Shown: piece by piece, positions 7,619 through 13,381 of the stretch
Layout of the letters: every line of letters begins with the position of its first letter
Numbering within the stretch: the stretch's first letter is position 1
From: Burkholderiaceae bacterium
GTDB taxonomy: Bacteria > Pseudomonadota > Gammaproteobacteria > Burkholderiales > Burkholderiaceae
Direction of reading: 5' to 3'
Length of the DNA stretch: 13,381 nt
Assembly (NCBI GenBank): GCA_947459465.1
Contig: CANHDS010000004.1
Coordinates: forward strand, 1-13,381
The notes under the pieces: model-generated
The model's input: the letters and a program-made list of their open reading frames with translations, nothing else
Databases searched by the model: none
Told to the model about the DNA's origin: nothing
Made by a program: the position numbers and the translations under genes

Positions 7619-8416
7619 TTGCTGAAATGGATTTTGCTAGGCTTGGGGTTGGCCTTTGCCTATTGGTGGTTGGTGGTTAAGAAAAAGCGGGATCTAGAAA
7701 AGCCTTTGGAGCCGAAGTCAGCTCCGCCTTCTCAGTTAAAGCCAAAGCGCATGGTTTCTTGCTCGTATTGTGATCTCCATCTACCAGAAGATGATGCCAT
7801 TGCATGGGATGGTCGCTATTATTGCTGCGCTGATCATCGCGATAGCCTAAGTCAAAAGGGCTGGTGGGGTAAGGCTTTGTGGCGAGCTTCTCCAAATTTT
7901 GACGAGCGACCTACCCAAATCAAGCCAGATTTGGTGGTCATTCACCACATCAGTTTGCCGCCTGGTCAATTTGGGCGCAGTTACATCGTTGATTTTTTTC
8001 AAAATAGGCTAGATCCTCACGCCCACCCTTATTTTGAGCAAATTGCTCACCAAAAAGTTTCAAGCCATTTTTTGATTGACCGAGATGGGCAACTAGTTCA
8101 ACTGGTGTCGGTTCATAAGCGGGCTTGGCATGCAGGAGCATCGCAGTTTTTTGAGCGACAGAGCTGTAATGATTTCTCCATCGGCATCGAGTTGGAAGGT
8201 GATGGAGAATCAGCTTTTACAAACGAGCAATATGTATCACTTACTCAGCTGATTGCTTTATTAGAAAAAAATTTCCCGGCCATACGTTTTGCTGGGCATA
8301 GCGACATTGCACCCGAACGCAAGACCGATCCAGGCAAATCATTTGATTGGGTGCGATTACAACGTTTAGCGAATTTGAGCAAGGAGCAACTGCCTTTTGG
8401 GGTTGAGTCTCGCTAG
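7619..8416 (+). CDS. ampD: Membrane-anchored AmpD amidase with N-terminal PP0621-like zinc-ribbon segment
   Basis: AmpD cleaves the anhydro-muramic acid to L-alanine bond in recycled muropeptides in the cytoplasm, which also keeps AmpR-type beta-lactamase inducers low. Of 265 residues, about 85-255 form the Amidase_2 domain, nearly collinear with Citrobacter AmpD. Zinc ligands map to His109, His227 and Asp237, and catalytic Glu and Lys to Glu191 (IGIELEG) and Lys235 (APERKTDPG). In front lies an extra module: a membrane helix (3-20, followed by KKKR), a Pro/Lys linker, and a Cys/His cluster C48-x2-C51, C69-C70-x2-H73 typical of the small PP0621 family, usually a separate gene before ampD. The basic stretch after the helix predicts the amidase on the cytoplasmic side. 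The start is TTG at 7619; the first in-frame ATG (7751) would split the module. Coupling to ypjD (2-base gap) is likely. Confidence 0.93.
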   Translation: MLKWILLGLGLAFAYWWLVVKKKRDLEKPLEPKSAPPSQLKPKRMVSCSYCDLHLPEDDAIAWDGRYYCCADHRDSLSQKGWWGKALWRASPNFDERPTQIKPDLVVIHHISLPPGQFGRSYIVDFFQNRLDPHAHPYFEQIAHQKVSSHFLIDRDGQLVQLVSVHKRAWHAGASQFFERQSCNDFSIGIELEGDGESAFTNEQYVSLTQLIALLEKNFPAIRFAGHSDIAPERKTDPGKSFDWVRLQRLANLSKEQLPFGVESR

Positions 8417-8431
8417 CTGTTTCTTCATCGG

Positions 8432-8460
8432 GTGAGCGTACGCTTACATCACTTTTTTTT
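8432..8460 (+). terminator. Probable intrinsic terminator after ypjD-ampD
   Basis: GTGAGCG (8432-8438) can pair with CGCTTAC (8441-8447), with one G-T pair. In practice the central GTAC forms the loop. Eight T residues follow at 8453-8460 after the five-base spacer ATCAC. An alternative outer pairing of GTGA (8432-8435) with TCAC (8449-8452) brings the stem right up to the T-tract. It lies 15 bases after the ampD stop and before the nrdA control region. Confidence 0.6.
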
Positions 8461-8518
8461 GAAGATTTCGTTTCTGTCAAAAATAGGGAAATTACTAATA
8501 AATTGTGTAAAAAAGGAC

Positions 8519-8547
8519 TTACCAAATTTAAAATATTTACCTATACT
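8519..8547 (+). promoter_or_regulatory. Candidate sigma-70 promoter of nrdAB
   Basis: TTACCA (8519-8524, 4 of 6 to TTGACA) and TATACT (8542-8547, 5 of 6 to TATAAT) are separated by 17 bases. Transcription would start near 8554, leaving a leader of about 87 bases before nrdA. The -10 sits inside the upstream NrdR-box-like site and the start point lies between the two sites, so repressor binding there would block polymerase. The whole 8461-8640 stretch is strongly AT-rich. Confidence 0.5.
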
Positions 8548-8553
8548 TAGTAT
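8538..8553 (+). promoter_or_regulatory. NrdR-box-like site 1 (weaker)
   Basis: TACCTATACTTAGTAT matches about 10 of 16 positions of the NrdR box consensus acaCwAtATaTwGtgt and keeps the half-site cores C-T-A-T-A and T-A-G. It begins exactly 32 bases before the stronger site 2, the usual three-helical-turn spacing of paired NrdR boxes. It covers the candidate -10 of nrdA. No nrdR gene is in the window. Confidence 0.5.
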
Positions 8554-8569
8554 CTAGATCGATTCAAAA

Positions 8570-8585
8570 CCACTATATCTAGTGT
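8570..8585 (+). promoter_or_regulatory. NrdR-box-like site 2 (strong)
   Basis: CCACTATATCTAGTGT matches 14 of 16 positions of the NrdR consensus acaCwAtATaTwGtgt, including the palindromic core CACTATAT/CTAGTG. NrdR is the ATP/dATP-sensing repressor of ribonucleotide reductase operons. The site lies 55 bases upstream of the nrdA start codon, in the predicted early leader. Confidence 0.75.
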
Positions 8586-8640
8586 TTTTGTTAAAAATTT
8601 GTCTTTTTTCTAATAAATACATATATATAGCAGGAGCAAT

Positions 8641-11589
8641 ATGACTTTCGCCGATCCTCAAGCAGCTGGCCAATCAGGAATCATGAGTCAAGGAGGCGTT
8701 AGCCCCGTCGGTAACATGACCCAAACCCCATCTGCAAACTATGTGGCTGGCGGCGTGGGTCTTGCTCAAACCACCCAGCTCTCGGACTACAAAATTATTC
8801 GCCGTAATGGTTCGGTAGTGGCTTTTGAGCCCTCCAAAATTGCAATTGCGGTCACCAAAGCCTTTTTAGCAGTTAATGGCGGTCAGGGGGCGGCTTCAGC
8901 GCGGATTCGTGAGCAAGTCGAACAATTGACCCAGAATGTTGTGCGCGCACTATTGCGTAGCCGACCCAATGGCGGAACTTTCCATATCGAAGATATTCAG
9001 GATCAGGTCGAATTAGCTTTGATGCGTAGTGGCGAGCATAACGTTGCTCGAGCATATGTGCTTTACCGCGAAAAGCGTAATCAAGAACGCGCCGCGCAGC
9101 AAAGCGCTGCCCAAGAGCAAGTTGCGGACCCTAGCTTACCTTCCGTTCAAGTGAACGACAACGGTGTTACAAAGCCCCTTAACGTTGCCGCTCTCCGTAG
9201 CGTCATTGAGGCAGCATGTGAAGGCCTTGGTAATCATATTGATGCCAGCCCCATCATGACCGAGACCATCAAGAATCTCTATGATGGCGTTCCGATGGCT
9301 CAGGTTTATGATTCAGCCATTTTGGCATCGCGCACTCTGATCGAGAAAGACCCTGCGTATAGCCAGGTGACCGCTCGTATTTTGATGCATGTGATTCGTA
9401 AGGAAATTCTGGGGCGCGAGGTCTTGCAAGGCGATATGCAGTCTGAGTATCCAAACTATTTCCCCCAATTTATTCGTAAGGGCATTGAGGCGGAACTATT
9501 GGACCCCCGCCTTTTAGAGTTTGATCTGAGCAAAATCTCGGCAGCGCTCAATGCCGAGCGGGATTTGCAATTTAATTATTTAGGCCTCCAAACCCTCTAC
9601 GATCGTTATTTCTTGCACATTGAAGACCATCGGATTGAAATGCCCCAGGCATTTTTCATGCGCGTGGCAATGGGCTTGGCTTTAAATGAGCCAGAGCGTG
9701 AGCGCCGTGCGATTGAGTTTTATGAGGTTCTCTCGACCTTTGACTTCATGTCAAGCACCCCAACGCTGTTTAACTCAGCAACCCTACGCTCGCAGCTATC
9801 GAGCTGCTATCTCACCACGGTGGATGATGATTTAGACGGTATTTACGAGGCCTTGAAAGAGAATGCCTTGTTATCGAAGTTTGCTGGTGGTTTGGGAAAT
9901 GACTGGACTAATGTGCGCGCCTTGGGTAGCCATATTAAGGGAACCAATGGCAAGTCGCAGGGCGTTGTTCCCTTCCTAAAGGTTGTGAACGACACAGCGG
10001 TAGCTGTGAATCAAGGCGGTAAGCGTAAAGGGGCGGTCTGCGCTTATTTGGAAACCTGGCACCTCGATATTGAGGAGTTCTTGGAGCTTCGTAAGAATAC
10101 GGGCGATGATCGCCGCCGTACCCACGACATGAATACCTCTAACTGGATCCCCGATTTGTTTATGAAGCGGGTGATGGAGAATGGTGAGTGGACCTTATTC
10201 TCGCCATCGAACACACCTGATTTGCATGATAAGTACGGAAAAGCCTTTGAGCAGGCCTACATTGCCTATGAAAAGCGTGCTGAGGCTGGAGAAATTAAGC
10301 CAGCGAAGAAGATTCCTGCGGTTCAGTTGTGGCGCAAGATGTTGGCTATGTTGTTTGAGACCGGACATCCTTGGATTACCTACAAGGATCCTTGTAATAT
10401 TCGTAGCCCTCAGCAACACGTAGGCGTGGTTCATTCATCTAATTTATGCACCGAGATCACGCTTAACACCAACGAGACTGAGATTGCTGTTTGTAATCTG
10501 GGTTCAGTTAACCTCACCGCCCATATGACCACGGATGCTAACGGTCAGATGGTCCTCAACCATGCCAAGCTGAAAAAGACGATTCAGACGGCGATGCGCA
10601 TGCTCGACAACGTGATAGATATCAATTACTACGCGGTTGCCAAGGCTCGTAACTCGAATATGAAGCATCGACCAGTCGGTCTTGGAATTATGGGTTTTCA
10701 GGATTGCTTGCATATGCAGCGCATTCCATATGCCAGTGAGGCAGCGGTTAAATTTGCGGATACCTCGATGGAAGCAGTTTGCTACTATGCCTATCAGGCA
10801 TCCAGTGAGCTTGCCAAAGAGCGTGGCACCTATAGCAGTTACCAGGGATCGCTTTGGGATCGCGGCATTTTGCCCCAAGATACCCTTAAGATGCTTCAAG
10901 AGGAGCGCGGCGGCTACGTCGAGGTGGATCAGTCAAGCACCATGGATTGGAATGCTTTGCGTGCCCAGATCAAGCAATATGGAATGCGTAACTCCAATTG
11001 CGTAGCGATTGCTCCAACCGCAACCATTTCAAATATTATTGGTGTGTCAGCTTGCATCGAGCCTACTTTCCAGAATTTGTTTGTGAAATCGAACCTATCA
11101 GGCGAGTTCACGGTGGTGAATGACTATTTAGTGCGGGATTTGAAAGATCGCGGGCTTTGGGATGAGGTCATGATTGCAGATTTGAAGTACTTTGACGGGA
11201 CTTTGTCCAAAATTGATCGCATTCCGCAAGATCTACGAGATTTATATGCTACTGCTTTCGAGGTTGAGCCAAGTTGGTTGGTTGAGGCTGCCTCTCGCCG
11301 CCAGAAGTGGATTGATCAAGCGCAATCACTGAACATCTACATGGCCGGTGCATCAGGTAAGAAATTAGACGATACGTATAAGTTAGCCTGGATTCGCGGT
11401 TTGAAAACAACCTATTACCTCCGGACCATGGCGGCGACCCATGTTGAGAAATCAACGGTCGCTACCGGTCAGCTCAACGCGGTTTCCAGCGGAGCGGGCG
11501 CTGCCGCAGGAGCGGTCGCCGCAGATGGCCCTGTTTGCACCTTGCGTCCAGGCGATCCAGGGTTTGAGGAATGCGAAGCGTGCCAATAA
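8641..11589 (+). CDS. nrdA: Class Ia ribonucleoside-diphosphate reductase, alpha subunit, two ATP-cones
   Basis: Reduces ribonucleoside diphosphates to deoxyribonucleotides aerobically, using a radical supplied by NrdB. The 982-residue product is much longer than E. coli NrdA (761). A low-complexity Gly/Ala/Gln N-terminus (1-47) precedes two ATP-cone-like regulatory domains, about 49-150 (YKIIRRNGSVVAFEPSKI) and 169-262 (less typical). The catalytic barrel has redox Cys389 (QLSSCYL), Asn601-Cys603-Glu605 (SNLCTEI, thiyl radical on Cys603), Cys618 (VCNLGSVNL) and the radical-transfer pair Tyr925-Tyr926. The tail ends ECEACQ, with the redox shuttle Cys978/Cys981. The architecture resembles Pseudomonas aeruginosa NrdA. 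AGGAG at 8632-8636 supports ATG 8641. Two NrdR-box-like sites lie upstream; nrdB follows after 43 bases. Confidence 0.97.
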   Translation: MTFADPQAAGQSGIMSQGGVSPVGNMTQTPSANYVAGGVGLAQTTQLSDYKIIRRNGSVVAFEPSKIAIAVTKAFLAVNGGQGAASARIREQVEQLTQNVVRALLRSRPNGGTFHIEDIQDQVELALMRSGEHNVARAYVLYREKRNQERAAQQSAAQEQVADPSLPSVQVNDNGVTKPLNVAALRSVIEAACEGLGNHIDASPIMTETIKNLYDGVPMAQVYDSAILASRTLIEKDPAYSQVTARILMHVIRKEILGREVLQGDMQSEYPNYFPQFIRKGIEAELLDPRLLEFDLSKISAALNAERDLQFNYLGLQTLYDRYFLHIEDHRIEMPQAFFMRVAMGLALNEPERERRAIEFYEVLSTFDFMSSTPTLFNSATLRSQLSSCYLTTVDDDLDGIYEALKENALLSKFAGGLGNDWTNVRALGSHIKGTNGKSQGVVPFLKVVNDTAVAVNQGGKRKGAVCAYLETWHLDIEEFLELRKNTGDDRRRTHDMNTSNWIPDLFMKRVMENGEWTLFSPSNTPDLHDKYGKAFEQAYIAYEKRAEAGEIKPAKKIPAVQLWRKMLAMLFETGHPWITYKDPCNIRSPQQHVGVVHSSNLCTEITLNTNETEIAVCNLGSVNLTAHMTTDANGQMVLNHAKLKKTIQTAMRMLDNVIDINYYAVAKARNSNMKHRPVGLGIMGFQDCLHMQRIPYASEAAVKFADTSMEAVCYYAYQASSELAKERGTYSSYQGSLWDRGILPQDTLKMLQEERGGYVEVDQSSTMDWNALRAQIKQYGMRNSNCVAIAPTATISNIIGVSACIEPTFQNLFVKSNLSGEFTVVNDYLVRDLKDRGLWDEVMIADLKYFDGTLSKIDRIPQDLRDLYATAFEVEPSWLVEAASRRQKWIDQAQSLNIYMAGASGKKLDDTYKLAWIRGLKTTYYLRTMAATHVEKSTVATGQLNAVSSGAGAAAGAVAADGPVCTLRPGDPGFEECEACQ

Positions 11590-11632
11590 TCTTTATTAGA
11601 ACAATAGAACAAGTACGAATTAGGAGAAGAGT

Positions 11633-12817
11633 ATGTTGAACTGGGACGAAGAAGTGGCGCCAGCACTTGCTAAAGCAGGTTTTGTGCCACCACCCTCACC
11701 AATGGCGGTTCCGCCTGTGCAGGCCGCTCCTGTCGCTGATCAGGTTGCTGTCCCTTCTCCGGTGCAAGCAGTTCCAAAACCAGCGGCTGATGCCACAGAG
11801 CGTCGAGTGAACGTGGCCGATAAGCGAGTCATCAATGGTACGACCGATGTTAACCAGTTGGTTCCTTTTAAGTACAAGTGGGCCTGGGAAAAGTATTTGG
11901 CAGGCTGCGCAAACCATTGGATGCCCCAAGAAATCAATATGAATCGTGATATTGCTCTGTGGAAAGATCCTAATGGACTCACAGAAGATGAGCGACGGAT
12001 TATTAAGCGTAACTTGGGCTTTTTTGTGACCGCTGATTCGTTGGCAGCCAATAACATCGTATTAGGAACCTATCGCCAGATCACCGCTCCTGAGTGCCGC
12101 CAGTATTTATTGCGCCAGGCTTTTGAAGAGGCCATCCATACCCATGCCTATCAGTACATTGTCGAGTCTTTGGGTCTGGATCAGGCAGAAATCTTTAATG
12201 CTTACCATGAGGTCCCATCGATTCGGGATAAAGATGAGTTCTTGATCCCATTCATTGATGTGCTGACAGACCCTGCCTTTAAGACCGGAACTCTGGAAAA
12301 CGACCAAAAATTATTGCGTTCCCTGATTGTTTTTGCTTGCGTGATGGAAGGTTTGTTCTTTTATGTTGGTTTTACGCAAATCCTCGCGATGGGCCGTCAA
12401 AACAAAATGACGGGCTCTGCTGAGCAGTATCAATACATCTTGCGCGATGAGTCGATGCACTGCAATTTTGGGATTGATTTGATCAACCAAATCAAGCTGG
12501 AGAACCCGCAGCTATGGACTTCTGCGTTTAAAGAAGAGATTCGGAGCATCTTCGAAAAAGCGGTTGAATTGGAGTATCGCTATGCCGAAGATACGATGCC
12601 AAGAGGGGTGCTTGGACTCAATGCTCCAATGTTCAAAAGTTACCTTCGCTTCATCTGTAATCGTCGTTGCATGCAAATAGGACTTGACGCAATGTATCCA
12701 AATGAAGAGAATCCATTTCCATGGATGTCAGAAATGATAGATCTGAAAAAAGAGAGAAACTTTTTTGAGACCAGAGTAATTGAGTATCAAACCGGTGGTG
12801 CGCTGAGTTGGGAGTAA
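11633..12817 (+). CDS. nrdB: Class Ia ribonucleoside-diphosphate reductase, beta subunit
   Basis: Carries the diiron-tyrosyl radical cofactor that starts catalysis in NrdA. The 394-residue product has all expected metal ligands: Asp135, Glu166, His169, Glu239, Glu273 and His276. The radical tyrosine is Tyr173 (EEAIHTHAY), four residues after His169 as in E. coli (His118/Tyr122). Tyr385 near the end ([14 protein letters not shown]) is a candidate radical-transfer residue in the tail that docks into NrdA. The N-terminus is extended: [10 protein letters not shown], then a Pro/Ala/Val-rich linker to about residue 53, before the ferritin-like core ([20 protein letters not shown]). From memory, Burkholderia NrdB has the same plan. 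AGGAG at 11622-11626 supports ATG 11633. It sits 43 bases after nrdA with no terminator between, so one operon. Confidence 0.97.
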   Translation: MLNWDEEVAPALAKAGFVPPPSPMAVPPVQAAPVADQVAVPSPVQAVPKPAADATERRVNVADKRVINGTTDVNQLVPFKYKWAWEKYLAGCANHWMPQEINMNRDIALWKDPNGLTEDERRIIKRNLGFFVTADSLAANNIVLGTYRQITAPECRQYLLRQAFEEAIHTHAYQYIVESLGLDQAEIFNAYHEVPSIRDKDEFLIPFIDVLTDPAFKTGTLENDQKLLRSLIVFACVMEGLFFYVGFTQILAMGRQNKMTGSAEQYQYILRDESMHCNFGIDLINQIKLENPQLWTSAFKEEIRSIFEKAVELEYRYAEDTMPRGVLGLNAPMFKSYLRFICNRRCMQIGLDAMYPNEENPFPWMSEMIDLKKERNFFETRVIEYQTGGALSWE

Positions 12818-13154
12818 CAAAAAGCTAGACCAGCGCTTCCTCCGGCAATATAGGAGATAGTTCGGTTGATTAGTATTTGCAGTCACTTGAAACTGGCAAA
12901 AATGCGAAAACCCTTGCAACAGGGTGACCGGGCCTTCTTCCCAATTTTTTCTACCCTCTTTGAAAAGCTGCTTCCCGCAAGGGCCGCAGCTTTTTTTCCA
13001 GGATTCATTAGCGTGCAGCATTCTGTAGTAAGCCGCGCGCCGATGAATAGCTCGCTCGTTTCCCATGCTGCACCGCAAGGTGTGTCTTGGAGTAATGGTC
13101 GGGTTTTCTTAATCAGTAGTTTGTTCTAATCCTCACACGTGAAGGAGAATCACT
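12818..13154. other. 337-base intergenic region between nrdB and the H1-like gene
   Basis: No convincing gene is seen. The stretch holds several potential hairpins: CCCT/AGGG at 12911-12924, the terminator at 12963-12997, a 9-bp inverted repeat GTGCAGCAT (13013-13021) with ATGCTGCAC (13065-13073), ATTCAT (13003-13008) with ATGAAT (13043-13048), and CACC-GCAA-GGTG (13071-13082). A -10-like TCTAAT (13125-13130, 5 of 6) without a good -35 could drive the H1-like gene. A weak promoter-like pair TAGACC (12826-12831) and TATAGG (12849-12854), 17 bases apart, lies just after nrdB. Confidence 0.6.
12963..12997 (+). terminator. Intrinsic terminator downstream of nrdAB
   Basis: AAAAGCTGC (12963-12971) pairs perfectly with GCAGCTTTT (12986-12994). 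Inside, CCC-GCAA-GGG (12974-12983) forms a second stem capped by a GNRA-type tetraloop. The T-run continues to 12997. It lies about 145 bases after the nrdB stop, so it ends either a long nrdAB 3' untranslated region or a small RNA starting in that gap. Confidence 0.85.
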
Positions 13155-13381
13155 ATGGCAATCGCCAAAAAGAAGTCTGCTGCAAAGAAACCAGCTGCTA
13201 AGAAAAAAGTAGCTGCTAAGAAACCAGCTGCTAAAAAAGCAGCCAAGAAGCGCCCAGCTGCTAAAAAAGCAGCAAAGCGCCCGGCTGCTAAAAAAGCAGC
13301 GAAGAAGCCTGCCGCTAAAAAAGCTGCTAAGAAAAAAGTAGCCAAAAAGCGTCCTGCTGCTAAAAAGAAAAAAGCTGCCAA
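13155..13381 (+). CDS. Histone H1-like lysine/alanine-rich DNA-binding protein (3' end outside window)
   Basis: The frame from ATG 13155 stays open to the window end and gives 75 complete residues. After MAIAKKKSAAKKPAAKKKVA the protein is almost only Lys, Ala, Pro and Arg, in imperfect repeats of the KKPAAKKA and KKRPAAKKA type. This composition marks bacterial histone H1-like nucleoid proteins (Hc1/Hc2- and AlgP-like C-terminal domains), which bind and condense DNA through an unstructured polycationic chain. Whether a folded domain follows cannot be seen. AAGGAG at 13142-13147, 7 bases before ATG, fixes the start. The same kind of gene lies near nrdB in other Burkholderiales. The lysine-rich sense strand leaves an artificial open frame on the complement. 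Confidence 0.88.
   Translation, partial: MAIAKKKSAAKKPAAKKKVAAKKPAAKKAAKKRPAAKKAAKRPAAKKAAKKPAAKKAAKKKVAKKRPAAKKKKAA
13227..13300 (+). repeat. Three exact 17-bp hairpin-forming repeats inside the H1-like gene
   Basis: GCTGCTAAAAAAGCAGC occurs exactly at 13227-13243, 13257-13273 and 13284-13300 (steps of 30 and 27 bases, in frame). Each unit is itself an inverted repeat: GCTGCT and AGCAGC around an A5 loop. It encodes the core AAKKAA of the protein repeat. A fourth, diverged copy follows near 13312. Confidence 0.85.

Noticed and set aside
7751..8416. An alternative ampD start at ATG 7751, which would remove the membrane helix.
   Set aside because: It would begin at the edge of the Cys cluster, has no SD, and would leave a 134-base gap after ypjD. 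The TTG at 7619 gives tight coupling and a sensible PP0621-like membrane helix.
10504..10899. A 131-codon minus-strand open frame inside nrdA.
   Set aside because: It lies fully within the conserved catalytic region of nrdA and shows no family features; it is a shadow of codon bias.
12728..13078. A possible 116-residue minus-strand gene overlapping the 3' end of nrdB and the gap.
   Set aside because: It overlaps the conserved nrdB end, has no family features, and its composition looks random.
12866..13129. A possible 87-residue TTG-started gene on the plus strand between nrdB and the H1-like gene, with AGGAG about 9 bases upstream.
   Set aside because: The frame runs straight through the strong terminator hairpin at 12963-12997, the product has no recognisable family features, and it covers other hairpins. 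The SD-like match is probably chance.
13227..13300. Regular repeats considered as a CRISPR array or operator cluster.
   Set aside because: The repeats are in-frame coding units of a Lys/Ala protein with spacings of 27-30 bases and related spacer sequence, not unique spacers.
13133..13381. An Ala/Phe-rich open frame on the minus strand opposite the H1-like gene.
   Set aside because: It is the complement of Lys/Ala codon repeats (AAR/GCN read as TTY/GCN). The plus-strand frame has a good SD and a recognisable protein type.

Overview
The window looks like chromosomal DNA of a betaproteobacterium of the order Burkholderiales. Moderate base composition, protein sequences and gene order point to a Polynucleobacter-like freshwater bacterium; this is inferred from remembered family resemblance, not from a search. 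The order rplU-rpmA-obgE-proB / CNP1-like-rppH / proS / ffh / ypjD-ampD / nrdA-nrdB / H1-like matches a housekeeping block known in Burkholderia and Ralstonia relatives. I see no transposase, integrase, tRNA, rRNA, CRISPR array or phage gene.

Layout. Positions 1-515 hold the end of rplU (L21) and all of rpmA (L27), closed by a strong intrinsic terminator at 561-591. That terminator directly abuts obgE (592-1659), which is followed 2 bases later by proB (1662-2456). On the minus strand, rppH (3558-3013) overlaps a CNP1-like lipoprotein gene (3016-2453) by 4 bases, and the lipoprotein gene meets proB tail to tail. proS (3622-5364) diverges from rppH and converges on ffh (6750-5368, minus). ypjD (6771-7616) diverges from ffh and is followed 2 bases later by a TTG-started gene for a membrane-anchored AmpD (7619-8416). 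A terminator and an AT-rich control region with two NrdR-box-like sites precede nrdA (8641-11589) and nrdB (11633-12817). A 337-base gap with a terminator and other hairpins follows, then the start of a lysine/alanine-rich histone H1-like gene (13155 to the window end).

How the genes work together. L21, L27, ObgE, ProS and Ffh serve ribosome assembly, tRNA charging and co-translational membrane targeting. RppH starts 5'-end-dependent mRNA decay. ProB makes the first committed intermediate of proline. YpjD is probably linked to haem or cytochrome c handling, AmpD recycles peptidoglycan, NrdAB makes deoxyribonucleotides, and the H1-like protein probably compacts DNA.

I did not find a convincing undescribed system. 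The points most worth checking are the single-chain fusion of a PP0621-like zinc-ribbon anchor with AmpD, a glutamate 5-kinase without the PUA domain, a terminator hairpin that holds the only SD-like sequence of obgE, the tandem NrdR boxes, and hairpin-rich DNA around the H1-like gene.
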